From Flavobacteriales bacterium (GTDB lineage Bacteria > Bacteroidota > Bacteroidia > Flavobacteriales > Flavobacteriaceae), in NCBI GenBank assembly GCA_018335925.1, contig JAGXRF010000097.1, positions 1-64,000 of the forward strand: a stretch of 64,000 nt of DNA. The letters run 5' to 3'. Below are positions 19,164 through 27,873 of the stretch, piece by piece (positions within the stretch are counted from its first letter, which is position 1; the number at the start of each line of letters is the position of its first letter). The position numbers were made by a program, and so were the translations under genes. Below the pieces are notes generated by a model, which saw nothing but the letters and a program-made list of their open reading frames with translations, ran no database searches and was not told the DNA's origin.

Positions 19164-19194
19164 CAAATGTACATGGATTTAAAAAAAACCACAA
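19164..19194 (-). promoter_or_regulatory. Predicted sdhCAB promoter
   Basis: On the minus strand a TTG (plus-strand CAA at 19192-19194) is followed 20 nt later by TACATTTG (plus-strand CAAATGTA, 19164-19171). This fits the Bacteroidota TTG/TAnnTTTG consensus, 40 nt before the sdhC ATG. Confidence 0.6.
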
Positions 19195-19271
19195 CCAAAC
19201 TCTTAAATTTATAACGATTTTAAAGAAGAATTAACGTGTGTTGCAAGCCTTTAAAATCAAGGGATTAGAAA

Positions 19272-19304
19272 AAAAACTATAGAAATTTAACAAATTTAGT
19301 TTTT
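19272..19304 (-). terminator. AT-rich terminator-like hairpin after chaN
   Basis: Outer arms AAAAACTA (19272-19279) and TAGTTTTT (19297-19304), with an inner AAATTT pair (19283-19288/19292-19297). It lies directly after the chaN stop. The stem is AT-rich, so its strength is uncertain. Confidence 0.5.
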
Positions 19305-19306
19305 GT

Positions 19307-20161
19307 CTAGTAAGTTTTGGTCATGTCTTGATCAATTACCAGAATATAATCCGCTTTTTTTAAATGCTCTTTTTCCAACTGGTTTAATTGACTCTGCTCA
19401 ACGGTGGCAATAGTGAGTATTTTGGTGCCTTTACGATATTGTTGCAAATACCAACTAATTCCCTCATAATTGTCAGAATGATAGGTGCCGTTAAAATGCA
19501 AAAACACCCCTTTAGCTTGCAAATTTTGCAAAATAAAATGAGCCATGGTAGCATCTTTAATGGCTTGTGCTTTGGGCATTTTCTCCCCAGCATGTCCTCC
19601 CATCATTTGCAACATGTTTTGATAGCCCGGCAACTGAATGTCAAAAGGAATAGGCAGTGGTGCTATCCAGCTTTTTTCTTCTATAGTCAACGCATCTAAA
19701 GATGCAAAATCGTTTTTAAAAACCATACTGGCATATCTTCTTGGAATATTGGTTGCCACAAATGGTAGTTGTTTTTCTTTGGCAAAATCAACCAATGGTT
19801 TGTAGTCGGTTTTGTAATTACTCCACAAACGAGCCAATGTATCCAATCCTTTTTGGGTGATGGTTCCATTCAAATAATCGTTTAACACTTTTTGATTATC
19901 GGCTTCCAACATTTCAGCACCTAAAACCAATGGAGCTTTAGCGAGAAGACTTTGTGTGAGCTTTAATTGCAGCCAATGACAAATAGGATTGTTATGGTAT
20001 TCTCCAAACAAAACCACTTCGGTTTTTAAGGCCTCTTTAATTAATTTTTCTGTGGTGGTTTTCTTGCCATTGGCATCAAACCATTGGAAATTTTTCAATT
20101 CTTGTGAAAAAGTTTGCACTGTAAAAACAAGCATGCAAACCATTGAAAAAAGAAACCTCAT
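19307..20161 (-). CDS. ChaN family protein (heme-binding uptake/Tiki superfamily)
   Basis: A protein of 284 residues with a signal peptide (MRFLFSMVCMLVFTVQTFSQ). It has the ChaN/DUF399 pattern: VVLFGEYHNNPICHWLQL near residue 49, then LVLGAEMLEADNQ, and HFNGTYHSDNYEGISWYL towards the end. ChaN proteins bind heme as a dimer at the outer membrane and are linked to iron acquisition, but their exact role is open. There is no lipobox here, so it is probably periplasmic. The gene stands alone on this strand. Confidence 0.82.
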   Translation of the reverse strand: MRFLFSMVCMLVFTVQTFSQELKNFQWFDANGKKTTTEKLIKEALKTEVVLFGEYHNNPICHWLQLKLTQSLLAKAPLVLGAEMLEADNQKVLNDYLNGTITQKGLDTLARLWSNYKTDYKPLVDFAKEKQLPFVATNIPRRYASMVFKNDFASLDALTIEEKSWIAPLPIPFDIQLPGYQNMLQMMGGHAGEKMPKAQAIKDATMAHFILQNLQAKGVFLHFNGTYHSDNYEGISWYLQQYRKGTKILTIATVEQSQLNQLEKEHLKKADYILVIDQDMTKTY

Positions 20162-20210
20162 ATTATTTTAATTTGATGCAAGATAAAATTTTCTATGTGC
20201 ATAGCAAAGC

Positions 20211-20244
20211 TTGTACTCATTCCGAAAGGAATTATTTATCTTTG
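20211..20244 (+). promoter_or_regulatory. Predicted promoter of the aminopeptidase P operon
   Basis: TTG at 20211-20213, 23 nt spacer, TATCTTTG at 20237-20244. It matches the Bacteroidota consensus at the long end of the allowed spacing and lies 62 nt before the ATG. Confidence 0.5.
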
Positions 20245-20306
20245 TTAATCTTGAGTGTAGCCTATACAATCATTTTATTATTTTTCAATCTCATCAATAT
20301 TAACCC

Positions 20307-21599
20307 ATGAAATACACACCTATCTCTTCTGAATTATTCATAAAAAACAGAGTAAAATTTACAAAACAAATGTTGCCTAAAAGTGTGGCTGTATTTAACA
20401 GCAACGATATTTATCCGATAAGTGCTGACAGTACGTTGCCTTTTGCACAACATCGCGACATCTTTTACTTAAGTGGAGTAGATCAAGAAGAAAGTATTTT
20501 GTTGTTATGCCCGGATGCTCCTTTCGCTCATTTAAAAGAGATTTTATTTTTAAGAGAAACTAACGAGCATATTGCAGTTTGGGAAGGGGAAAAATTAACT
20601 AAAGAAAAAGCATTCGAAGTTTCCGGAATTAAAAGTGTGTATTGGTTGCAAGACTTTGAAAAAGTATTGAAAGAAGTGATGAGTTATTGTGACACCATAT
20701 ACATCAACACCAATGAGCATTACAGAGCAAAAATTGAAACCGAAACCCGTGAAGCTCGTTTTATCAAATGGTGGAAAGAAAATTACCCGGCACATCAAGT
20801 AAAAAAATCAAATCCAATTTTACAATACATTCGTTCTATCAAAGAGCAGGAAGAAATTGAATTGTTGCAAAAAGCATGTAACATCACCGAAAAAGGTTTT
20901 AGAAGAGTATTAGGTATGGTGCAACCAGGCGTGGCAGAGTATGAAATTGAAGCAGAATTTGCTCATGAATTTATCAGAAATCGCTCTAAAGGGTTTGCTT
21001 ACACTCCAATTATTGCTTCCGGAAGCAATGCCAATGTATTGCATTACATTGAAAATAACCAAGTTTGTAAAGCTGGAGATTTGTTGCTTTTAGATGTTGG
21101 TGCGGAATATGCCAATTATTCGAGTGACATGACCAGAACCATACCGGTATCAGGGAAATTTGATGCATTCCAAAAAAAGGTATACCAAGCAGTGTTGCAT
21201 GTTAAAAACGAAGCAACCAAAATGCTGGTTCCAGGCACCTTTTGGAAAGAATACCATGTAGAAGTTGGAAAAATCATGACCTCTGAATTATTAGGACTTG
21301 GGTTAATAGACAAAGCAGATGTACAAAATGAAAACCCCGATTGGCCAGCTTACAAAAAATACTTCATGCATGGCACCTCGCATCATTTAGGGTTAGATAC
21401 CCATGATTATGGCTTGCTACATTTACCAATGGAGGCCAATATGGTGTTTACCGTAGAACCCGGTATATACATACCTGAAAAAGGATTTGGCATTCGTTTA
21501 GAAGACGATGTGGTTATTCAACCATCGGGAGCACCATTTAACTTGATGCAAAATATTCCGATTGAAGTGGAGGAAATTGAAAGTTTGATGGCAAAATAA
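20307..21599 (+). CDS. pepP: Aminopeptidase P family protein (Xaa-Pro aminopeptidase)
   Basis: A protein of 430 residues. The N-terminal creatinase-like domain (about 1-170) is followed by the pita-bread metallopeptidase domain. The dinuclear metal ligands are visible: Asp in LLDVGAEY, Asp in SSDMTRT, His in HGTSHHLGLDTHD, Glu in TVEPGIY and Glu in IRLEDDVV. It removes N-terminal residues preceding proline, in the cytoplasm. Its stop overlaps the next ATG by 1 nt, so the pair is translationally coupled. Confidence 0.93.
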   Translation: MKYTPISSELFIKNRVKFTKQMLPKSVAVFNSNDIYPISADSTLPFAQHRDIFYLSGVDQEESILLLCPDAPFAHLKEILFLRETNEHIAVWEGEKLTKEKAFEVSGIKSVYWLQDFEKVLKEVMSYCDTIYINTNEHYRAKIETETREARFIKWWKENYPAHQVKKSNPILQYIRSIKEQEEIELLQKACNITEKGFRRVLGMVQPGVAEYEIEAEFAHEFIRNRSKGFAYTPIIASGSNANVLHYIENNQVCKAGDLLLLDVGAEYANYSSDMTRTIPVSGKFDAFQKKVYQAVLHVKNEATKMLVPGTFWKEYHVEVGKIMTSELLGLGLIDKADVQNENPDWPAYKKYFMHGTSHHLGLDTHDYGLLHLPMEANMVFTVEPGIYIPEKGFGIRLEDDVVIQPSGAPFNLMQNIPIEVEEIESLMAK

Positions 21600-22375
21600 T
21601 GAGTCAAAAGTTAACTTTTCAAAACGGAGAAATTTATTACCAAATCCAAGGAAGTGGCCCTGTATTGGTTTTATTACACGGCTTTTTAGAAGCTTCCTTC
21701 ATTTGGGATGGATATGTTGAATTACTCTCTAAAAGTCACCAAGTGGTTACCATTGATTTGTTGGGTCACGGAAAAACCACCGTATCTGCTCCCATATTTA
21801 CCATGGAAGCTCAAGCTGAAATGGTACATGAGGTAATGAAAAAAGAAAACATTACCCAAGCTCATTTGGTAGGTTATTCGATGGGTGGCTATATTACTTT
21901 GGCATTATTAGAGAAATATCCAAAGTTGGCACAAAAAATCACGCTTTTAAACTCAACTTCTTTGGCTGATAATGAAGAAAGAAAAGCATTAAGAGACAGA
22001 GCCATCATGGCTGTACAACAAAACAAAGACTTGTATGTGGGTATGGCAGTAGCCAATTTATTTGCAGAAGATAGTCGCACTTTATTTGCCCACGAAATAG
22101 AATGGATCAAACAAGAAGCACAAAAAACCTCAGCCGAAGGCATCATCGCTTGTATTAAAGGGATGAAATTTAGAAAAGATCATACTTTTTTACTCCATCA
22201 AAACTTGGTTCCAATTCAAGTTATTTTGGGAGAAAAAGATCCTGTATTGCCTATGGAATCGCAAGAATTTTTGAAAGAAATTCCTTATATTAAAGTGTAT
22301 TCTTTCCCAGACGGACATATGAGTTGGTTGGAAAACAAAACCGCATTATTCCATTTAATGGAAGAATTATTATAA
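21599..22375 (+). CDS. Alpha/beta hydrolase
   Basis: A protein of 258 residues with a complete catalytic set: oxyanion region LLHGFLEASFIWDGY, nucleophile elbow VGYSMGGY (Ser near 98), Asp in LGEKDPVLP and His in PDGHMSWLE. There is no signal peptide. The overall look is that of MenH/BioH-like esterases, but the substrate cannot be told. It is coupled to pepP at its start and overlaps the 3' end of the convergent addB-like gene by 6 nt. Confidence 0.88.
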   Translation: MSQKLTFQNGEIYYQIQGSGPVLVLLHGFLEASFIWDGYVELLSKSHQVVTIDLLGHGKTTVSAPIFTMEAQAEMVHEVMKKENITQAHLVGYSMGGYITLALLEKYPKLAQKITLLNSTSLADNEERKALRDRAIMAVQQNKDLYVGMAVANLFAEDSRTLFAHEIEWIKQEAQKTSAEGIIACIKGMKFRKDHTFLLHQNLVPIQVILGEKDPVLPMESQEFLKEIPYIKVYSFPDGHMSWLENKTALFHLMEELL

Positions 22376-25081
22376 GGTCTTGGTTTCTTGCAAAGGTTGC
22401 TCTTGCAACAATATTTCACCAATCAACATCTTTAATTGGGAAGTAATTTGTTCCCAATCTGCATGAATGCTCTGTGTTTGACGATATCCCGTGGACACTC
22501 TAACTTCTAAAAAACCTTGTTGCAATCCTCTAAAACTATAAATTCCTGCACTAATTTCCTCTCCCGGAAACTCTTTTTGTAGCATCCATACATAACAACA
22601 CAATTGCAAAATTTTGTCGTGAGAAGCATCGGTAAATAAATCATCTACCGACTTGATAGTCACATTTCCGGGTTCTACTTTTCCTGTTTTGTAGTCAATT
22701 ACTCTAATTTTCCCGTTACATCTGTCTACTCTATCCACATTTCCACTAATATACACCGGAAAATTAGCGGTTTCTATGGGTATTACTGATTGAAAAGTTT
22801 TTTCTAAATACAACAACTCTATTTGATTTTGTGTTGCTTGTTCTATTTCAAAATCTAAAAACCGTTCCACATATCTTTTGGCTACTTGCAAAGCCAAATA
22901 ATTGATTCCGGTTTGCATGTTGCCCTCTTTGTACACTTCTTTAAAATGTTGATGCAAAACTGACTCTATTAGTTTTTTTTGGTCTTTTAACAAATCTGGT
23001 TGTAAAGTAGTGTTTAAAAAAGGATGATATAATTCTTCCAATGTTTGGTGAATCACGGTTCCAAAAGTATTTGCTGCTATCGATTCCTCTACTTCATCTA
23101 CTTCTTTGTTAGATAAAATTCGATGGTAATAAAACTTTTTAGGGTCTCTTAAATACAAGGCTAATGAAGAAGGCGAAAATCCTTTCGCTGCAATTTCTTG
23201 CAAACGTTGCATGAGTAAATCGGATTTTGGCATTTGCCAAGGCTGTATATTTGACATCGGAATTGGTGCTTTTACCATGCGATGAGTTACATTTCCTTTC
23301 ACCAGTAGTTGCTGGATAAATCTACTTGGCTCCGATCCTTCCTGAAAAGATTCCGCATCGGTATTGTACACCAAATAAACTTGTTTTGCTCTTTGCAATA
23401 AATGATAAAAATGATAGGCAAAAACCGCATCTTTTTCATAATAAGTTGGCAGTCCAAATTGCTTCTTAATGTCAAAAGGCACAAAAGTAGGAGCACTTTT
23501 TGAAGCCGGAAAAATTCCTTCGTTCACATTGGTTAAAATCACCGTGTCAAAATCCAATGTTCTACTTTCTAAAACTCCCATGATTTGCATTCCTTTTAAA
23601 GGTTGTCCTTCAAAAGATATGGCAACTTCGGAAAGCATTTCGAGGTATAATTTGCTTAAAAATTCAGGATGGGTGACTTGTTTCAACAATTCCACTTCAT
23701 TTAATAGTTTGTCTAACACTTGCATTAACGAGTAAAGAGCTGCAAGTGACAAATCGTCCATCAAATTATTTTGAAGCAATTGGTGTAAAACTTCTTTTAT
23801 TCTTTGTAAAAATTCCTCTGCATTTTGCCATGGTTGGGTAAGTTGTAAAAGCAATTTGTCGTCAGAAATTTGTGCAATCCAAGCAAAGGAAACATAACTT
23901 AAATTCCTGCTTAACAAAATTTGTTTGATCTTTTGCAATTCCGAATTGTTAGCCATCCATGGGTTTTCGAAAACCTCAATCAAATCTTTATGATAAAAGG
24001 AATGGTTTTTTCTTTGATTTTGCACTGCTTTAGCATGCAACTTAAACCAACTTTTAACCAACAAATGAAGGGTTGTTTGTGTTAAAGGATATCCCATGGA
24101 AATATTAACATCCGTAATATTTGGTGGTAAACTTTCCAAAATCGGATATAACATGCTTTCTGAACCCAATACCAAGGCTGTATCTTGTAAATCTTGTACC
24201 GTTAAGTTTGAAATAATTTCAGAAACTACTTTAGCTTGTCCTAATAATTTAGGAGCACCAATAATTTCAATTTTTGGAGTAGAATCTTCTTTTGAAAACA
24301 CCCATTCAAAAGGGTGGGTTTTATAGTAAGGCCAATCTTGTTTGATTTTTCTGATAAAATAACCTGCTTCATGCATAGGGTGTTCGAAGATAGACTGTTC
24401 TATATCCCAATAAATAGAAGCACTTGAATTGTCTAAAAGCGATTGAACTATTTTCGATTCAGAAGTACTAAATGCATTAAACCCTGCAAATACGTAATAA
24501 TTGGAATTACCTGTTATAAAAGATTTTAATTGATTGCAAGCCACGCGATAAGCCAATCCAGAATATGCAGTTTTGTTTTGGCTTAATTGTGTTGTTAAAC
24601 TTTGGTACCAATCCGGTAATTTGCTCCAAAAATACAATTGATCATTTAATAAGTCCGTTTTATTTTGTGGTTCTAATTGCCATCTTTTTAAAACTTCAAT
24701 ATCCTGCAACAGATTAAATACTTGACTTGGCTCAATTAAATATCGATCAATGTCATGAAAATCCTTGATTAAAATTTTGGCCCAATTGGCAAAATGCTCA
24801 AAAGAATCCTTTTCTTTTTTATAGGAATTGGACAAGTAAATGGCATAAAACTCAAGTAATACATCATTTGCATCTAAAATTTCTAAACCGGAAATTTCCG
24901 ACACCAATTCGTCCATAGTTTTGATTAATGGCATCAAAACCGGTTGATGAATTTGACTTTGCAGATGTTTTTTCAAGAACACCCCAGCCCTTTTACTGGG
25001 AAGCACTATTACCAAATTAGGATGTGCTAATAAATACTTATCAATTATTTGACGAGATAGATGTTGTAAAAATTTTGCCAT
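22370..25081 (-). CDS. PD-(D/E)XK nuclease family protein, AddB-like
   Basis: A protein of 903 residues. The N-terminal part resembles the inactive helicase-like fold of AddB (VIVLPSKRAGVFLKKHL; PSRFIQQLL), and residues about 640-890 form the RecB-like nuclease domain with SLALYLRDPKKFYYHRIL and the catalytic RVIDYKTGKVEPG. With the AddA-like protein at 27874-30969 it should make the end-resection complex that prepares double-strand breaks for RecA. The four cysteines of an AddB iron-sulfur cluster are not evident. A terminator after ompA separates the transcript start. Confidence 0.82.
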   Translation of the reverse strand: MAKFLQHLSRQIIDKYLLAHPNLVIVLPSKRAGVFLKKHLQSQIHQPVLMPLIKTMDELVSEISGLEILDANDVLLEFYAIYLSNSYKKEKDSFEHFANWAKILIKDFHDIDRYLIEPSQVFNLLQDIEVLKRWQLEPQNKTDLLNDQLYFWSKLPDWYQSLTTQLSQNKTAYSGLAYRVACNQLKSFITGNSNYYVFAGFNAFSTSESKIVQSLLDNSSASIYWDIEQSIFEHPMHEAGYFIRKIKQDWPYYKTHPFEWVFSKEDSTPKIEIIGAPKLLGQAKVVSEIISNLTVQDLQDTALVLGSESMLYPILESLPPNITDVNISMGYPLTQTTLHLLVKSWFKLHAKAVQNQRKNHSFYHKDLIEVFENPWMANNSELQKIKQILLSRNLSYVSFAWIAQISDDKLLLQLTQPWQNAEEFLQRIKEVLHQLLQNNLMDDLSLAALYSLMQVLDKLLNEVELLKQVTHPEFLSKLYLEMLSEVAISFEGQPLKGMQIMGVLESRTLDFDTVILTNVNEGIFPASKSAPTFVPFDIKKQFGLPTYYEKDAVFAYHFYHLLQRAKQVYLVYNTDAESFQEGSEPSRFIQQLLVKGNVTHRMVKAPIPMSNIQPWQMPKSDLLMQRLQEIAAKGFSPSSLALYLRDPKKFYYHRILSNKEVDEVEESIAANTFGTVIHQTLEELYHPFLNTTLQPDLLKDQKKLIESVLHQHFKEVYKEGNMQTGINYLALQVAKRYVERFLDFEIEQATQNQIELLYLEKTFQSVIPIETANFPVYISGNVDRVDRCNGKIRVIDYKTGKVEPGNVTIKSVDDLFTDASHDKILQLCCYVWMLQKEFPGEEISAGIYSFRGLQQGFLEVRVSTGYRQTQSIHADWEQITSQLKMLIGEILLQEQPLQETKTL

Positions 25082-25096
25082 AGGCTAAAAATAAAA

Positions 25097-25119
25097 AAAC
25101 GTCCCGAATTGGGACGTTT
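25097..25119 (-). terminator. ompA terminator
   Basis: Arms AAACGTCCC (25097-25105) and GGGACGTTT (25111-25119) with a 5-nt loop. On the minus strand the hairpin is followed by a T run. It sits 25 nt after the ompA stop and 15 nt before the addB-like ATG, so that ATG must use a start very close to it or read-through. Confidence 0.85.
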
Positions 25120-25144
25120 CTTTTTAAAAATATATGGTGATAAA

Positions 25145-26539
25145 TTATTTAATCACTTTAATTTCAGTTCTTCTGTTTTGAGCTCTACCTGCAGCAGTTT
25201 TGTTGTTAGCTACTGGTTGGTTAGGACCAAAACCTTCAGAAGTTAATCTGTTAGCAGCAACACCATTGGCAATTAAGTAATCTTTAACAGCAGCTGCTCT
25301 ATCGTTAGATAACTTCATGTTAGTTTCTAATCTACCTGTACTATCAGTGTGACCTTCGATTGCAAACTTAGCGTTTGGATAATCGTTCATGATTTTTTTG
25401 ATAGCATCTAAAGTTGGTTGAGACTCCCCTTTTAAAGTTGCTTTTCCTGTATCGAAGTAAATAGCTTTAGCAAATTGGTTTAATTGTTTTACTACTTCTT
25501 CTGTAACTTCAGGACAACCTTGGTTAGAAGCAGGACCTTTAACATCTGGACACTTGTCATCTTTGTCTAACACACCATCACCATCTCTATCTGGCCATGG
25601 ACAACCATTGTTTTCTCTTGGTCCTTTTTCGTTTGGACATTTGTCATCTTTATCAGCAATTCCATCTCCGTCAGAATCTGGACAACCTTTTAATGCTTTT
25701 AAACCAGCAACATCTGGACAAGCATCGTCTTTATCTGCTACTCCATCACCATCTCTATCTGGACAACCTTTGAATTCTGGTAAACCAGCTTCGTTTGGAC
25801 ACTCATCTTCTGAATCTTGGATACCATCTCCATCAGAATCAGGACAACCATTAAATTGTTTTAAACCAGCAACATCTGGACAAGCATCGTCTTTATCGTA
25901 GATTCCATCTCCATCTGTATCTTTTCCTCCAAATTTGAAAATCAAACCTGCAAAGTGTTGCATGTGAGTTGGAACTTCAGTTAATCTGTTGTCTTCAAAC
26001 GAATGTCTGTACATCGATTTTAAAGACAACCCAATATTTTCGTTGAACCAAAAGTTAGCACCTAAACCACCATTGATAGTACCAGCACTATAGTTATCAA
26101 TCCACACGTAACCACCTCCTAAGTGAATAGATGGCTCTAAGAATTTCCAGAAAGTACCAATACTATACTTGATATCCCCTTCTAATCCGTAATACATTAA
26201 ATCTCCAGGGTTCACTACAGAATAATCTCCAGTGGCTGGATTTAACGGTAAAGCGAATTTAGTTAATCTGTTGATTGAACCAGTTACACCAAATGAAAAG
26301 TTACCACCTACGTGTCTTGTTACATTAACATAAGATACAGATGGTAAAATGCTCCAAAATTGGTTTGCATTAAAATACTCTGAAAACTGATCTTGTAGTT
26401 TTGATGCTGCACTAACTCTGGCACCATCCACAGCATTTACCCCGAAGGAAATAGCCCATGGATTGTTGTTGTCTTGTGCTTGAAGGCTTAAACCTGCAAA
26501 CAAGACAACGGTTGCAAATAATTTGTTTAGATGTTTCAT
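25145..26539 (-). CDS. OmpA family outer membrane protein with thrombospondin type 3 repeats
   Basis: A protein of 464 residues. A signal peptide (1-21) leads to a beta-barrel-like N-terminal domain (about 25-200), then five calcium-binding type 3 repeats (DSDGDGI-DKDD-CP pattern, about 205-345), then an OmpA peptidoglycan-binding domain ([30 protein letters not shown] at the end). It anchors the outer membrane to the cell wall and is typically very abundant in Flavobacteriia. A strong promoter lies upstream and a strong terminator downstream, which fits a highly expressed single gene. Confidence 0.95.
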   Translation of the reverse strand: MKHLNKLFATVVLFAGLSLQAQDNNNPWAISFGVNAVDGARVSAASKLQDQFSEYFNANQFWSILPSVSYVNVTRHVGGNFSFGVTGSINRLTKFALPLNPATGDYSVVNPGDLMYYGLEGDIKYSIGTFWKFLEPSIHLGGGYVWIDNYSAGTINGGLGANFWFNENIGLSLKSMYRHSFEDNRLTEVPTHMQHFAGLIFKFGGKDTDGDGIYDKDDACPDVAGLKQFNGCPDSDGDGIQDSEDECPNEAGLPEFKGCPDRDGDGVADKDDACPDVAGLKALKGCPDSDGDGIADKDDKCPNEKGPRENNGCPWPDRDGDGVLDKDDKCPDVKGPASNQGCPEVTEEVVKQLNQFAKAIYFDTGKATLKGESQPTLDAIKKIMNDYPNAKFAIEGHTDSTGRLETNMKLSNDRAAAVKDYLIANGVAANRLTSEGFGPNQPVANNKTAAGRAQNRRTEIKVIK

Positions 26540-26579
26540 ACTAATTTTGATTTGTTAACAATACTTAGTTTTATGATTG

Positions 26580-26608
26580 CAAAATTATGTGTTTTATTGT
26601 AACAACAA
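26580..26608 (-). promoter_or_regulatory. Predicted ompA promoter
   Basis: Minus-strand TTG (plus CAA at 26606-26608), 18-nt spacer, TAATTTTG (plus CAAAATTA at 26580-26587). This is a close match to the Bacteroidota consensus, 40 nt before the ATG. Confidence 0.65.
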
Positions 26609-26648
26609 AAATTATTGTTAAAAAAAGGGTATTTAACTTACAAAAACT

Positions 26649-27842
26649 TTAAATAATACCCATTTTCCTACCTACTTTGGAAAAAGCAGCAATTGCCTGA
26701 TCTAAATGCTCTTTAGTGTGTGCAGCAGAAAGTTGTACTCTAATTCTTGCTTTATCCTTAGGAACTACCGGATAGAAAAAGCCTATTACATAAATACCCT
26801 CCTGTAAAAGTTCTTGTGCCATTTGTTGTGCTACTTTGGCATCGTAAAGCATTACAGGTACAATTGCAGAATCCCCGTCAATAATATCTAGACCAGCTTC
26901 TTTCATTCCTTTTTTGAAGTAATTGGTGTTCCATTCTAACTGATCCCTTAGTTTGGTATCTCCTTTTAAAAGCTCAAATACTTTAATTGAGGCTCCTACA
27001 ATGGCTGGTGCTAATGAATTAGAAAATAAATAAGGTCTAGATCTTTGTCGAAGTATTTCGATAATTTCTTTTTTACCGGTGGTGTAACCACCCATTGCTC
27101 CTCCTAAAGCTTTTCCTAAAGTTCCAGTAATTATATCTACCCTACCCATTACTTTTTTTGCTTCTAACGTTCCTTTTCCGGTTGCACCAATAAAACCTGC
27201 TGCATGACATTCGTCTACCATCACCAAGGCATTGTATTGTTCTGCCAAATCACAAATTTTATCTAGCGGAGCTACCAACCCATCCATGGAAAAAACACCA
27301 TCAGTAACAATCAATTTAAATCTGGCACCGTTTTGATTGGCTTGAATCAATTGTTTTTCCAAATCTTCCATGTTATTATTCTCATAGCGATATCTGGCTG
27401 CTTTACACAACCTAACTCCATCAATAATCGAAGCATGATTTAAACTATCTGAAATAATTGCATCTTGTTCTCCTAACAAGGGTTCAAAAACTCCTCCATT
27501 GGCATCAAATGCTGCTGCATACAATATGGTATCTTCTGTACTATAAAAATCCGCAATAGTAGCTTCTAACTTTTTATGAATATCTTGGGTACCGCAAATA
27601 AAACGCACAGACGACATCCCAAAACCATGCGAATCTAAGGCATCTTTGGCCGCTTGAACCACCTCTGAATGAGATGACAATCCTAAATAATTATTTGCAC
27701 AAAAGTTTAAAACTTTTTGTCCGCTATCTAAAGTGATTTCTGCTCCTTGTGGAGAAACAATAATTCTTTCTTTTTTGAATAATCCTTGTTCCTCAATTTG
27801 TTGTAATTCGTTTTGCAAATATTCTTTAATTGCTCCGTACAT
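26649..27842 (-). CDS. kbl: Glycine C-acetyltransferase (2-amino-3-ketobutyrate CoA ligase)
   Basis: A protein of 397 residues of the alpha-oxoamine synthase family of PLP enzymes. Visible are NNYLGLSSHSEV, HASIIDGVRL, VDECHAAGFIGATGKG and the PLP lysine in GTLGKALGG. Kbl cleaves 2-amino-3-ketobutyrate to glycine and acetyl-CoA in threonine breakdown. Its usual partner threonine dehydrogenase is not in the window. Close relatives (serine palmitoyltransferase, KBL-like sphingolipid enzymes) share the fold, but length and motifs fit Kbl best. Confidence 0.9.
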   Translation of the reverse strand: MYGAIKEYLQNELQQIEEQGLFKKERIIVSPQGAEITLDSGQKVLNFCANNYLGLSSHSEVVQAAKDALDSHGFGMSSVRFICGTQDIHKKLEATIADFYSTEDTILYAAAFDANGGVFEPLLGEQDAIISDSLNHASIIDGVRLCKAARYRYENNNMEDLEKQLIQANQNGARFKLIVTDGVFSMDGLVAPLDKICDLAEQYNALVMVDECHAAGFIGATGKGTLEAKKVMGRVDIITGTLGKALGGAMGGYTTGKKEIIEILRQRSRPYLFSNSLAPAIVGASIKVFELLKGDTKLRDQLEWNTNYFKKGMKEAGLDIIDGDSAIVPVMLYDAKVAQQMAQELLQEGIYVIGFFYPVVPKDKARIRVQLSAAHTKEHLDQAIAAFSKVGRKMGII

Positions 27843-27873
27843 GGTATATTAATTTTATTTTAAAAATTGAATG

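Noticed and set aside
20307..22375. Menaquinone or biotin operon because of the MenH/BioH-like hydrolase
   Set aside because: The partner is an aminopeptidase P and no cofactor genes are nearby; the resemblance is only the general fold.
25554..25901. Plus-strand Ser/Pro-rich frame of 115 residues
   Set aside because: It is the antisense of the repeated type 3 calcium motifs of ompA; the repeats make a long accidental open frame.
25505..25925. Regular repeats that might suggest a CRISPR or satellite array
   Set aside because: The period corresponds to protein repeats inside an intact ompA frame.
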